Assembly (NCBI RefSeq): GCF_000246855.1
Contig: NC_016609.1
Span: 930,001 to 994,000, forward strand
DNA: 64,000 nucleotides
Source: Niastella koreensis GR20-10
GTDB lineage: Bacteria > Bacteroidota > Bacteroidia > Chitinophagales > Chitinophagaceae
Reading direction: 5' to 3'
Positions within the stretch are counted from its first letter, which is position 1. Each line of letters starts with the position of its first letter. Positions 7,239-16,664 of this stretch are shown one piece after another. The position numbers and the translations under genes are program-made. The notes under the pieces are model-generated. The model searched no databases. It was given only the letters and a program-made list of their open reading frames with translations, and was not told the origin of the DNA.

Positions 7239-8891
7239 TTATTGTGGATACCCATCATTCTGAGCCAGCTTTGTATTCAGCTTTCTTTCAGAATTTGGAA
7301 CGGGGAATATTCTTCTGTACAGCGATTTATCCATGCCTGGTGTATAGCCAGGCGTAGGCAGATCACCGGGAATAGGATATTCAGTTTCGTATTTGCCAAA
7401 ACGGATCAGGTCGTTGCGGCGCCAGTTTTCCCAGTAAAATTCGCGGGCGCGCTCATCGAGCAGGTCATCCAGCGTAAGTGACGCAACTGTTGGCGCTTTG
7501 GCGCGGGCGCGTACTTTATTCATTAATACCACTTCATTTTGCAATTCGCCATTTACGGTGGTTGCCAACGCTGCCCCGCCGCGTAAAATGGCTTCTGCCT
7601 TCATTAAATAAATATCGGCCAGGCGGAAGATGGGCATGTCGTTGCCACTCATGCGGGTAAGTGCAGTAGTAGCCCGGTCTGGATAATATTTAATACTACG
7701 GATACCCATGCAACGGGCCTTGTAATCATTGCCCACATCAAAAGGCTTTTTGCCGGTCATGGTGAGGGTTTTGGTGATCTCCAGCTGCCAGGTGGTATCG
7801 CCACCTGGGCCTGAATAGCTGGCGTCCAGGTCTTTCTTAGTGATCTTTATCGTAAATGGTGTGCCGTCTTTGTAGGTTTGTTTTCCTACCAGCCAGGTGT
7901 TGTTACGCTCATCACCAGGCAGGTTGAACCGGTTGTAAAACTCAGGCGTGGTGCTCATGGAGACACTCAGGTTATTGGGCACGCCATATACCGGATACAT
8001 ATAAGCCATAAAACCGTGACGCGTAAACTGGTTCCCATCCAGCAGCAGGGGATCGTAGGGAATGGCGAAGACAGTTTCGGTAGTAGCCGGACCATTATCC
8101 GGTGCAAAAACCGAGGCATAGCTGGGATCGAGGGAGTATTTTTTAGAAGCAATAACACTATCACACATAGCTACTGTTTCGGCATATTTGGTATTTCCGG
8201 GGCCCAGGTATACTTCAGCATTCACGTACATTTTTGCCAGCAGGGCAAACACCATGGCTTTAGTTGGATGGGCATAGGTTGCCTGAGGGTTGTTGGCATC
8301 TTTTGCCGGTAATTTGCTAACTACGGCTTTCAGTTCCGATTCAATAAAAGCGAATACCTGTGCTCTTGTTTTGGTGGCCGGTAAATCGTTTACCGGGAAG
8401 GTGTCAACGATGGGCACGTTGCCATAGATATCCATCATAAAGAAATAGAACAATGCACGCATGGTTTTTACTTCGGCAGTAGACGCTATGCGGGCGGGAT
8501 CAGTTTCGGCCATAGAGGAGTTGGCAATGTTGCTTAAAACACGGTTGCAGGTATTGATGGCGCCAAATCCCCATGACCATACATCTTTTACGTTTGAGTG
8601 ATCGGGTGTATAGGTATGGTGATGGTGCTGGCGGTATTGTCCACCGTCGTCATAGTTACCATCGCGGCCGGGAATGATGGCCTCATCGGTGGTGAGTTCC
8701 TGCATCCGGAAATACTCAATGGCATATCTGCTGGCCAGCTGCGTATAAATGGGGCCAATCAATGCCTGGTAGTCGAGAGATGTTTTGGGAAAATTGCCAA
8801 GGGTGTATTGCGACTCCGGTGTAACATCCAGTTTAGAACACGCACTGGCTACAAAAACGATAGCTAGTGATGCGATCAATATTTTTTTCAT
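7239..8891 (-). CDS. susD: SusD/RagB-family nutrient-binding outer-membrane lipoprotein
   Basis: A 550-residue surface lipoprotein that captures an oligosaccharide or peptide ligand and closes as a lid over its SusC partner. It has a lipoprotein signal MKKILIASLAIVFVASAC with the acylated Cys at 18. The N-terminal SusD-like helices include WSWGFGAINTCNRVL and VKTMRALFYFFMMDIYGNVP, the usual RALFYF-LYGxVP signature. The C-terminal RagB part has ADIYLMKAEAILRGG and ELLDERAREFYWENWRRNDLIRFG-like sequence (here LDDLLDERAREFYWENWRR). It lies 45 bp after susC and is followed by a terminator, so it is the last gene of a two-gene operon. No hydrolase or sensor is attached, so the substrate cannot be read. 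Confidence 0.95.
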   Translation of the reverse strand: MKKILIASLAIVFVASACSKLDVTPESQYTLGNFPKTSLDYQALIGPIYTQLASRYAIEYFRMQELTTDEAIIPGRDGNYDDGGQYRQHHHHTYTPDHSNVKDVWSWGFGAINTCNRVLSNIANSSMAETDPARIASTAEVKTMRALFYFFMMDIYGNVPIVDTFPVNDLPATKTRAQVFAFIESELKAVVSKLPAKDANNPQATYAHPTKAMVFALLAKMYVNAEVYLGPGNTKYAETVAMCDSVIASKKYSLDPSYASVFAPDNGPATTETVFAIPYDPLLLDGNQFTRHGFMAYMYPVYGVPNNLSVSMSTTPEFYNRFNLPGDERNNTWLVGKQTYKDGTPFTIKITKKDLDASYSGPGGDTTWQLEITKTLTMTGKKPFDVGNDYKARCMGIRSIKYYPDRATTALTRMSGNDMPIFRLADIYLMKAEAILRGGAALATTVNGELQNEVVLMNKVRARAKAPTVASLTLDDLLDERAREFYWENWRRNDLIRFGKYETEYPIPGDLPTPGYTPGMDKSLYRRIFPVPNSERKLNTKLAQNDGYPQ

Positions 8892-8936
8892 ACTGGTAAT
8901 TATTTATTATAGTGTGAGCTCTTATTTTTTATTCTA

Positions 8937-11930
8937 TTAGAACACGATGTTGGCGCCAATGATAACCGATCTGGTTTTTGGATAGAAGTTTTTAGCATCT
9001 ATACCTGGCGTTAAGCCACCGATATTGATCTCAGGATCGATGCCCCGGTAACCAGTGATGGTAAACAAATTGTTACCAGAAACATATACGCGCAGTTTGC
9101 TGATGGCCTTCACCTTTGTTTTAATAGAATAGCCCAGGGTAGCATTATCCATGCGGATATAATCGCCCTTTTCCAGGAAGCGGTCCGAGGTGAGGTAGGC
9201 AAACGCATCGGTAAATGCTTCGCCCAGCGTGAATTTAGGCACGTTGTTGTTTTTTGAATCGGCAGGGCTGTTCAATTGCGCCAGCGTATTGTTCAGGATC
9301 TTATTGCCGGTTACACCTCTCAGAAAGAAATTCAGATCGAAATTCTTATAGGAAAAAGTGTTGTTCCAGCCAAACAGCAGCTTAGGCTGTGCATTGCCAG
9401 CAACCATAAGGTCTGTTGTCAAAGGCTGGCTCGCAATGGTCTTTCCATCGGCTGTGAGGAAGGTACTGCTGCCCACATCGTTCTTGCCCATGTAATGCCA
9501 CAGACTGAAGGTTCCCAAAGGCTGGCCTTCCTTCAGGATCTGGCTCCAGTTACCTGACTGGCCTTTTCCGCCCAGGTAAGCAAGGGGATAATAATCAGGG
9601 GCCTGAAACCTGCCGTTTGATAAAGACACCACTTCGTTCTTGTTATGTGAGGCGTTCAATGAAGTGGTCCAGTTGAAAGCTTTGGTTTGAACCGGTGTTG
9701 CGGTGATGGATACTTCAATACCGGTATTTTTTACTTTTCCCACATTCGCTGTCATGGTGCTTGAAAAATATACCGTGTTGGGTACCTGGTAACCGTAGAT
9801 CAGGTCAGAGGTGTTTTTGATATAGTAATCGATGCTACCGGTGATGCGGTTTTTCAATACGGCGAAGTCGAGACCAATGTTGGTCATGGCTGTGCTTTCC
9901 CATTTCAGATCGGGGTTTTCATTGGTTACAGGTAACAGGCCGTTCAGGTACAGGCCATTGCTGTAGAATTTACCACTTACGTCGTAACGGGTGATGGCAG
10001 TGAACGCATCAAAGCCCAGTGAGTTACCCGATACGCCATAACCGGCTCTCAGTTTCAGGTCGTCAAAGATCTTTTGATTGGCCATGAACGATTCCTGGGT
10101 AATGCGCCAGCCTGCTGACACGGTTGGGAAGTAACCCCAGCGGTTGTTTCTGCCAAATGCAGAAGAACCGTCTTTACGTAAAGAGGCCTGGAATAAATAC
10201 CGGTCTTTGAACTGGTAGTTAACCCGTGCATAGTAGGAGATGAGGCGCAGTTTGGAAATGATGTTATTATCGAACCGGATGCTGTTAACCACCAGGCCGT
10301 TACTTACTGCCAGGTTATTATAGGCGAGCAGATCGTTGGTATAGTTTTGGGTATAAACGCCAACCCCATCGCCGGTGCGGTCCTGCTGCCAGGAGTAGCC
10401 GCCCAGTAATTTAATGTTATGGTCCCCAAAGGTTTTGTCGTAATTAAAATAAGATTCAATGATCTGTCTGTTGTTTTCATAATTAGAACGGTGGGCTTTA
10501 CCATTGGCGCCTACAGCCTGTCCTGAGTATACATTGTTATATACGTTTGAGTCAAGCCGGGTGCGCTGGTTTGAAATGGTGAGGGTATAGCTAAGGCCTT
10601 TCAGGATCTTTACTTCTGCCAAACCATTCAGTAAGGTATTTTCTTCTTTATAGTCAAACAGGTTGTTGGCAATGATGCCAACCGGGTTCAGATAACCACC
10701 GCGGCTGAAATCTTCAGTAAAGGAACCGTCGGGGCGGCGCACGTTTACCGTAGGCATATAAGTCAGCATGTTGTTGAACAGGGCGCCCTGGTCTACATCA
10801 CGATGTTTGGCGGTGCTGTTGGTGGCTGAAAAGCCCAGTCGCAGGCGGTCGTCAAAGAATTTGGTTTCTATATTACCCCTGGCTACGATCCGCTTCAGGT
10901 TGGTGGTTTTTACAATACCCTGGTTATCGAAATAGTTGATGCTGGCGCCATACAGGGTATTGCCCTGTGAGCCATTAAAAGCCAGGTTATGGTTATGAGA
11001 AACACCGGTGCGCGTCACCTGGTCCTGCCAGTTGGTATTGGCGCCGCTGTCGTTATATTGCGATACCAGGCTTTGCCCGTTTTTGCTCAGGTAATCCCTT
11101 AACTCATCGCCACTCAGCATATCAATTTTTTTTGAGATGGTTTCAATGGCTACATAGGGATTGTAGGACAGCATGGTTTGGCCCTGTTTGGCACGGCGGG
11201 TAGTGATGATGATTACACCGTTAGCTGCACGGGCGCCGTAAATGGCGGTGGAGGAGGCGTCTTTCAAAACGTCTATTGATACGATATCGGTAGGCGCTAC
11301 CAGTTCCAGGTTGGCCCCGGGCACTCCATCTATAACATAAAAAGGTTCGTTGGCAGGGCCCTCACGCAGGGTAGATGGTCCACGCAGGATAACCTGTGGG
11401 GTTTTGTTGGGGTCACCGCTTCGGGCAATGTTCAAACCAGATACTTTACCCTGTAATAACTGGGTGGGTGAACCGGTTACTACCTGGTTAAAGTTTTCGT
11501 TGCTGATACTGGTTATTGAACCGGTGATATTTCTTTTGCTCGATTTTCCATAACCCACTACCACCACATCGCTTAACTGTTTCGATTGCAGGGTAAGCGT
11601 GGTGTTGATGGTTGTTTGGTTGCCAACAACCACTTCCCGGGTTACAAAGCTGACCGCAGAAAACTGCAAAACGGCCTTGCCGGCAGGCACAACGATCTCA
11701 AAGGTTCCACTTTCATCGGTAGTTACGGACTTGTTAGTGCCTTTGATAGTAACGCTCACGCTGGGTACCGGCACCTTATTATCATCTGTTACTTTTCCTT
11801 TAATTGTACGGTCCTGCTGCTGAAAGGCTAAAACAGGTAATGCGAAGAACAGCATCAGCGCTGTTAGTATGGACAAGCATGTTTTTGGGGCAAGCGGCAA
11901 ACATAAAAAACGCATGATTTTTTTTCTCAT
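8937..11930 (-). CDS. susC: SusC/RagA-family TonB-linked outer-membrane transporter
   Basis: A 997-residue TonB-dependent transporter. After a signal peptide (FFALPVLAFQQQ) comes a carboxypeptidase-regulatory-like barrel domain (IKGKVTDDNKVPVPSVSVTI), then the SusC signature SDVVVVGYG. The plug contains LQGKVSGLNI, DVLKDASSTAIYGARAANGV and IIITTRR, and a long 22-strand-type beta barrel follows, ending with an aromatic residue (VIIGANIVF). It imports the ligand delivered by SusD using TonB energy. The upstream 240 bp to the divergent CDP-alcohol transferase gene must hold its promoter; I see no anti-sigma/sigma pair next to it. Confidence 0.95.
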   Translation of the reverse strand: MRKKIMRFLCLPLAPKTCLSILTALMLFFALPVLAFQQQDRTIKGKVTDDNKVPVPSVSVTIKGTNKSVTTDESGTFEIVVPAGKAVLQFSAVSFVTREVVVGNQTTINTTLTLQSKQLSDVVVVGYGKSSKRNITGSITSISNENFNQVVTGSPTQLLQGKVSGLNIARSGDPNKTPQVILRGPSTLREGPANEPFYVIDGVPGANLELVAPTDIVSIDVLKDASSTAIYGARAANGVIIITTRRAKQGQTMLSYNPYVAIETISKKIDMLSGDELRDYLSKNGQSLVSQYNDSGANTNWQDQVTRTGVSHNHNLAFNGSQGNTLYGASINYFDNQGIVKTTNLKRIVARGNIETKFFDDRLRLGFSATNSTAKHRDVDQGALFNNMLTYMPTVNVRRPDGSFTEDFSRGGYLNPVGIIANNLFDYKEENTLLNGLAEVKILKGLSYTLTISNQRTRLDSNVYNNVYSGQAVGANGKAHRSNYENNRQIIESYFNYDKTFGDHNIKLLGGYSWQQDRTGDGVGVYTQNYTNDLLAYNNLAVSNGLVVNSIRFDNNIISKLRLISYYARVNYQFKDRYLFQASLRKDGSSAFGRNNRWGYFPTVSAGWRITQESFMANQKIFDDLKLRAGYGVSGNSLGFDAFTAITRYDVSGKFYSNGLYLNGLLPVTNENPDLKWESTAMTNIGLDFAVLKNRITGSIDYYIKNTSDLIYGYQVPNTVYFSSTMTANVGKVKNTGIEVSITATPVQTKAFNWTTSLNASHNKNEVVSLSNGRFQAPDYYPLAYLGGKGQSGNWSQILKEGQPLGTFSLWHYMGKNDVGSSTFLTADGKTIASQPLTTDLMVAGNAQPKLLFGWNNTFSYKNFDLNFFLRGVTGNKILNNTLAQLNSPADSKNNNVPKFTLGEAFTDAFAYLTSDRFLEKGDYIRMDNATLGYSIKTKVKAISKLRVYVSGNNLFTITGYRGIDPEINIGGLTPGIDAKNFYPKTRSVIIGANIVF

Positions 11931-12169
11931 TAGTAAATGTTTGGTGTTTCGAGATAGTAAGAAGTGAACCTCTCTAAATTTAATTTTTAAAATGCAGGCA
12001 TAGCTCCGTTAGCGATAGTAAAAGGATAAGTGGTCGATTTGGAGGAAAGCGCAAAGGGAAACTTTCGGTATTACTAAAATGTAAACGGTATATTAAGTTA
12101 TTGCTTAGTGCTGCAAAATATTTTTAGCTATTTTAGTGGCAGAACGCTATTCTAAATAATAATAAAGGC

Positions 12170-12772
12170 ATGAACAAGATCCCGGTACTACTTATTTATT
12201 CAAGATTGCTGTTGGGCGTGAGTATTTTGTTATTGAGTATTCTGCACATCGATGATTACAATGTAATTGCTATCGTGCTTTTTACAACCGGTTTGCTCAC
12301 AGATATATTTGATGGCATTATTGCCAGGCGGTTGAAGATCTCAACTGAGCGGCTGCGGCGGCTGGATTCTTCTATTGACCAGGTATTTTTTGTAGCAGTA
12401 GCCATCGCCACCTTTTTTCAATGCAAAGCTTTCTTTTATAATAATTATCTTAAACTGGCTATTCTGTTGGGTACGGAAGGGCTAACCTATGTAGTAAGCT
12501 TTGTTAAGTTTAAAAAGGAGGTAGCTACCCATGCTATTGCATCAAAGATCTGGACTTTGATCTTATTTGCTACCCTGATACATATAATGGTTGATTGCAA
12601 TGCCCGCGTTTTGTTTGAGTGGTGTTTTTATGTGGGAATGATCTCGAGGCTGGAAATTGTGGCCATTTTATTGATCCTGCGGAAATGGACAAATGACGTT
12701 CCTTCGGTTTATCACGCCATATTATTAAGGAAGGGGAAAGAAATCAAAAGGCACAGACTTTTAAACGGTTAA
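12170..12772 (+). CDS. CDP-alcohol phosphatidyltransferase family protein
   Basis: A 200-residue inner-membrane enzyme of phospholipid synthesis that would transfer a phosphatidyl group from CDP-diacylglycerol to an alcohol. The active-site motif is D45-x2-D48-G49-x2-A52-R53-x8-...-D66-x3-D70, on the first and second helices as in the family. The residue that should be Gly (position 62) is Leu, while all spacings are kept. Several hydrophobic segments follow. The acceptor alcohol is not predictable. It is divergent from susC and stands alone. Confidence 0.75.
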   Translation: MNKIPVLLIYSRLLLGVSILLLSILHIDDYNVIAIVLFTTGLLTDIFDGIIARRLKISTERLRRLDSSIDQVFFVAVAIATFFQCKAFFYNNYLKLAILLGTEGLTYVVSFVKFKKEVATHAIASKIWTLILFATLIHIMVDCNARVLFEWCFYVGMISRLEIVAILLILRKWTNDVPSVYHAILLRKGKEIKRHRLLNG

Positions 12773-12796
12773 GGATGAGTGGGTGCCGGTTACTCA

Positions 12797-12895
12797 ATTG
12801 CCTATTGTCCATTGCGTATTGGCTGTTGGTCCTGAGCGCAGCCGAAGGATTGTGCCAGGCGGAATCCCCGGGATCTACCTGGGGTTCCGCTGGAC
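12797..12895. repeat. ATTGNNN heptads plus a hairpin in a 327-bp spacer
   Basis: From 12797 five 7-mers run in phase: ATTGCCT, ATTGTCC, ATTGCGT, ATTGGCT, GTTGGTC. They lead into GAGCGCAGCCGAAGGAT and then a stem CCAG-CGGAA-CCCC / GGGG-TTCCG-CTGG with two bulges (about 12855-12892). The rest of the spacer to 13099 holds a small GCGTAG/CTACGC dyad and no credible gene. Confidence 0.5.
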
Positions 12896-13099
12896 TTGTA
12901 ATGTTTGCGTAGATACAAACCTACGCGTAAAAACCTACAGGGAGTTACGATTCAGGGAAAACAAATTATTAATTCCGGAATAGTATTTCCACGTATATGA
13001 AACACCTATTATTAATCATACCTTTGAATTACCGGTTATGGTCCTGTTGACTAGTGCATTCCCGCCTGTTGCACCATCCCGTCTATAATTTATATTGAA

Positions 13100-13648
13100 A
13101 TGAAAACGCTGAAAGACCATATTAAACGTACCATTTCCGTTACGGAAAATGAGTTGGAGCATATGGTGCAGGTTTTTCAGCCAATGACCGTGGAGAAGGA
13201 AACTCACCTCATAAAATCCGGTCAGTATTGCGATAACTATTATTATGTGGAAAGCGGTTCGCTTCGTGTTTATACGATGGTGGAAAACCTGGTGGTGACC
13301 AACTGGTTTGCTTTTGAAGGAAATTTCTTTACCGACCTGGAAAGTTACACCTATCAGTGCCAGGCCAAGTTTAATATACAAGCCATTGAGAATTGTTCGC
13401 TATTATATATTTCCAGGAGTAATATGAACACCCTGCTGGCCCAATACCCCGCCTGGGGTGAACTGGTTCGCAAAACCTGGGAGCAGGCATTTCTGCGTTT
13501 ATCACAAATAGTTTTATCGGTTCAAACCATCTCGGCCAAAGGACGGTACGAGCAGTTATTCAATCACCAGGAGTTAATACAAAAGACTCCGCCCAAAGAA
13601 CTGGTTTCCCTGTTGAGCATCACCGATTCGCCCTTAGCTAAAAAATAG
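13100..13648 (+). CDS. Crp/Fnr-type regulator with shortened DNA-binding end
   Basis: A 182-residue protein with a cyclic-nucleotide-binding-like beta roll: the strands HLIKSGQYCDNYYYVESGSLRVYT and FEGNFFTDLESY match the usual G-x-x-x-x-x-x-Y-x-V-x-x-G-x-L pattern. Then comes the dimer helix WEQAFLRLSQIVLSVQTISAKGRYEQL. Bacteroidota relatives normally end in a helix-turn-helix of the type ASxLGITPxxLSRIRKK. Here the end reads ELVSLLSITDSPLAKK and stops, so the recognition helix is shortened. It may bind DNA weakly or be on the way to loss. There is no effector clue and it is monocistronic. Confidence 0.75.
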   Translation: MKTLKDHIKRTISVTENELEHMVQVFQPMTVEKETHLIKSGQYCDNYYYVESGSLRVYTMVENLVVTNWFAFEGNFFTDLESYTYQCQAKFNIQAIENCSLLYISRSNMNTLLAQYPAWGELVRKTWEQAFLRLSQIVLSVQTISAKGRYEQLFNHQELIQKTPPKELVSLLSITDSPLAKK

Positions 13649-13923
13649 TAATCACCAAAGTGATGGTTGATGCCCAGCATAACCGGGCACCAACCATTCA
13701 TTATCATTGGTTTTTCAAAAAGTCAAAATGGTGCATTCATAAATTTAATTTATGGGTGAAGAAGTGCCTGTATGTAGCATTATTCATTGGGAAGGAAAGA
13801 GGCAATAACCGAGGGTGTGTTCTTTTAAAGGAGGTATACCGTGAGCTGGAGTGTTTTCAGAAGTGGGATATATCCTACCTAAGATACATAAAATTTGGTT
13901 ACGGCCAAAAAGTCACAGAAATA

Positions 13924-13970
13924 AGTTGAAAGGTTGACAGGTTAACTTGTTAACAAGATAACCCATCAAC
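13924..13970 (-). terminator. GTTGACAG-word hairpin after the 38-aa ORF
   Basis: GTTGAAAG, GTTGACAG and GTTAACTT face GTTAACAAG and ATCAAC in inverted order. On the minus strand the hairpin begins 7 bp after the stop at 13978 and is followed by a T-rich stretch (CTTATTTCTG). It fits a terminator for the small membrane ORF. The plus-strand stretch 13649-13923 between the Crp-like gene and this site shows no convincing gene. Confidence 0.5.
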
Positions 13971-13977
13971 TGGCAGA

Positions 13978-14094
13978 CTAGGAGTAAATATTAAAGTCGC
14001 TGTCGTTCTTGTTGCGCTTGCTGTTTAGAAAAAAAGATAATATAACGCCAATCATAATAATGCCGGTGATAATAGGAAATGCTATTGGATCCAT
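13978..14094 (-). CDS. 38-residue single-pass membrane peptide (candidate small gene)
   Basis: ATG 14094 to TAG 13978 encodes MDPIAFPIITGIIMIGVILS, then FFLN and a charged tail SKRNKNDSDFNIYS. The arrangement, a short N-terminus, one hydrophobic helix and a basic then acidic tail, is that of small single-pass membrane proteins. A word-array hairpin with a T-rich tract follows the stop, which supports a real transcription unit. Function is unknown. Confidence 0.5.
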   Translation of the reverse strand: MDPIAFPIITGIIMIGVILSFFLNSKRNKNDSDFNIYS

Positions 14095-14177
14095 AATGCC
14101 GTCTTTTATATGTTTGATTAGACGGTTAACTGCAGCAGATATTGTTAATGGCTTGCAAGTTTTTCGTTAACGTGAAA

Positions 14178-14280
14178 AAGGCAACGAGGCAATGAGGGAA
14201 CGATCAACAAGGAATATAACCTTGTTGCCTTTCCGCCTCGCAGTCTCGTTGCCTCGGAGCCTTGATGCCTTGTTGCCTTC
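14178..14280 (-). repeat. AAGGCAAC octad array with inverted half, next to a stop codon
   Basis: Read on the minus strand from the stop of the metalloprotease gene, eight-base words run in phase: AAGGCAAC, AAGGCATC, AAGGCTCC, GAGGCAAC, GAGACTGC, GAGGCGGA, AAGGCAAC. After AAGGTTATATTCC the inverse words return (CTTGTTGA, TCGTTCCC, TCATTGCC, TCGTTGCC) and end in TTTTT. The array begins 2 bp after the stop. It can fold as one long hairpin with a terminal T-run and so may be the terminator. Confidence 0.65.
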
Positions 14281-14282
14281 TT

Positions 14283-16625
14283 TTAGCGTTTAATCAGTTT
14301 CCTTGTTATGGTTTCTTTACCCGTATTTATTTTCACGAAGTAAATACCAGGGCGCAGGTTAACCACATTGATGGATTGTCCGCTCAGCATGTGTGGCGCT
14401 GAATACACTACTCCGCCGTTGATATTAACGATAGACACGTCAAAATGATCGCCCATATTGCCATACCTGATGACCATTTCATTCTCAACCGGGTTGGGCA
14501 ATAATTGTAAGTTTGGTGAATAATCGATATACGGTACCACGCCGGCACCGGCCGCTGATTCCGCTGCCATAGCCCTCGCTGCAGTTGATTGACGAATTAC
14601 TATGGAACTTGTCCAGTCGTTCAGGTTTACGGTAGACCCGCCCGATAAACCTACGGTTACCAGGCACGATGCATTGCCTCTGAACAAATAGGCTGGTCCG
14701 GCGAAATTATTATCGCGATAGAGGATCGCTTCATACCCGCTGTTTACTTTCATGGAGGAGATGTCGTCGTTCAGTGCGCCCTTCGCAATCAACTGGTTAA
14801 GTGTATACGTACCAATAGGCAGGGTAATGGCATAGCCACCATAATTACAGTCTTTATAAATGGTCACTCCCGGGGTGTTACCAACTGAAAGGGTAATTTG
14901 GGTGGTAGACTGTCCGCCGCTATTATCTGTAGCTACTGCTTTTACTGTATAGGTGCCAGCCGTTACGTTTGCCCAGGTATATGAATAAGGCGCGGTAGCG
15001 TCTTCACCCAGTTTGGAGCTGCCGTTAAAGAATTCCACCTTGGCAATAGAGCCGTCTGAATCGGCAGCATTCGCATTGATGGTAATGCTGGCCGGTGCGC
15101 TAAAGGTGGCGCCATTGGCAGGTGAGGTAATGCTTACAGTTGGCAATTTATTACCGGTTGGGGTAGAACCGCCGGTAACAGTACCCGTGATGGTATAAGT
15201 GCCCAGCGATCCATAATTGGAATAACCGTTGGTAACGGGATCGCCTGAACCCGTACCCGTAACCGAAACATAGTAATTGCCTGCAGCCAGTGTGCTGCTG
15301 ATGCTGGCATTTAACCCGGTTGGATTACTGGTGGTAACTACCGTACCATTCTTGTCATATAAAGTGGCCAGGATATCCAGGTCGGGATACGCGGCGTTTG
15401 AAGTAAAGGTGAGGTTGAGATTGCCACCGGTTGTGGTGAATGCAAACATATCTACATCGCCTGTGCGCTCTATCAACCCGGCATTGTTTACACTGCCTGT
15501 TGCGCTAACAGTGAGCGGTGCGGCTGCTGCAGCGGTATTGCCATAATCATCGGTGCGATAGCCCAGGCCATACGCTGGGCTGGTAATGATCGCCAGGTCA
15601 TCCTGCTTTTGGCTGGCATTGGCGTATTCGCCTTTACTCCATTGTACCAACGATACGTAATAACCAACGCCCATGATAGGGGCCCAGCCGCCCTGGCCTT
15701 CGTAGTATTCTTCAACAGGGTTGGTGCGTCCGTCGTGTGAAAGCCCCAGGGTATGACCTACCTCGTGCGAACCGGCTTCGCCGGCTGCTCTGGCGCCGCT
15801 GTTGAATACCCAGCAAGGGGTGTCGTCATTTGATTTAAAAGAACCTACATACGCTACCCCGCCGGCTCCCGGGGCAGCCGTATTGGTAGGCGTAAAAATG
15901 CACCGCATTCTTCTTGTTTTCGGATACGTATTAAAAACGGCCTCACTGGTGGTGATGTTAATGTGAAACGGGCGGTAATCTTCGCTGATTAATTGCCATA
16001 CTTTTTCTTTGTCAGCATCTGTTAAATTGGCCGGGGCTGCATTGATGGGATTACCGTTGTTCCAGCCAGTGCCTGAAACGAGTTGTCCATCGAAGTCGAG
16101 CAGTACACAGCCATTGCCACCGGGAAAACTTTGCAGGTCGGTAACAGCTGCTGCCGCATTGGCGACAGCAGGGGCCGGGGTACTGGCGTCGTGTGCTTGT
16201 TTATAGTCAATACAAACTACATTATTGATGTCTGTTTCTTCAACATATACTGCACCGCTTTCATCGGAAGAGTATTTGTAAGCTTTTTTAGTGTCATGCA
16301 ACAAAATGTGTCCGTACACTGATTTGCCTTCAAACACGAGGTAAAACGATGAGTGGGGTACATTTTCGATGCTGCCCGCCAGCGTTTCGGAACCTGAATT
16401 GAGCGACCGGCGAAAATTAATAGCAGCTGGTAATGAAAGGGAAGGGGATAATTGAAGCTGCAAACTACTGAGTCCATTGGGTTTTTGTTTGGCAGCTATT
16501 TGCTTCCTGAAGCTGTTCAATACGTTGTTGCTACTGCCGATAGGATAACGTTTATCCTGTTGTCCATAGGTTGCGGAACCTAATGCTACAAGGCCTACCA
16601 GCAGGTACAGATTTAATTTGTGCAT
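14283..16625 (-). CDS. secreted zinc metalloprotease with PPC, Ig-like and crystallin-like domains and T9SS tail
   Basis: A 780-residue exported protein with the signal MHKLNLYLLVGLVALGSATYG. The catalytic domain contains the zinc site H287-E-V-G-H291-TLGLSH297-D, the metzincin HExxHxxGxxH pattern, with a later Met turn likely at GWAPIMGVGYY. Next come a PPC-type pre-peptidase domain (about 352-480, with GDVDMFAFTT), a bacterial Ig-like domain (about 487-580, PTVSITSPANGATF), and a beta/gamma-crystallin-like domain (about 584-670, YKDCNYGGYAITLPIGTY). It ends with a T9SS type A tail (LQLLPNPVENEM to TRKLIKR). It would be released or held at the cell surface by type IX secretion. It lies downstream of the chitinase operon but is separated from it by a terminator. 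Confidence 0.85.
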   Translation of the reverse strand: MHKLNLYLLVGLVALGSATYGQQDKRYPIGSSNNVLNSFRKQIAAKQKPNGLSSLQLQLSPSLSLPAAINFRRSLNSGSETLAGSIENVPHSSFYLVFEGKSVYGHILLHDTKKAYKYSSDESGAVYVEETDINNVVCIDYKQAHDASTPAPAVANAAAAVTDLQSFPGGNGCVLLDFDGQLVSGTGWNNGNPINAAPANLTDADKEKVWQLISEDYRPFHINITTSEAVFNTYPKTRRMRCIFTPTNTAAPGAGGVAYVGSFKSNDDTPCWVFNSGARAAGEAGSHEVGHTLGLSHDGRTNPVEEYYEGQGGWAPIMGVGYYVSLVQWSKGEYANASQKQDDLAIITSPAYGLGYRTDDYGNTAAAAAPLTVSATGSVNNAGLIERTGDVDMFAFTTTGGNLNLTFTSNAAYPDLDILATLYDKNGTVVTTSNPTGLNASISSTLAAGNYYVSVTGTGSGDPVTNGYSNYGSLGTYTITGTVTGGSTPTGNKLPTVSITSPANGATFSAPASITINANAADSDGSIAKVEFFNGSSKLGEDATAPYSYTWANVTAGTYTVKAVATDNSGGQSTTQITLSVGNTPGVTIYKDCNYGGYAITLPIGTYTLNQLIAKGALNDDISSMKVNSGYEAILYRDNNFAGPAYLFRGNASCLVTVGLSGGSTVNLNDWTSSIVIRQSTAARAMAAESAAGAGVVPYIDYSPNLQLLPNPVENEMVIRYGNMGDHFDVSIVNINGGVVYSAPHMLSGQSINVVNLRPGIYFVKINTGKETITRKLIKR

Positions 16626-16664
16626 GTTGCGTGATTGAGATGAAGAATGGTATAAAATAAAAAA

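Noticed and set aside
12783-12983. Plus-strand 66-residue frame after the CDP-alcohol transferase gene
   Set aside because: It runs through the ATTG heptads and a hairpin; composition is unlike a protein, and it has no start context.
13660-13929. Plus-strand 89-residue frame after the Crp-like gene
   Set aside because: Cys/His/Lys-rich, no recognisable fold, ends in a word array; more likely non-coding.
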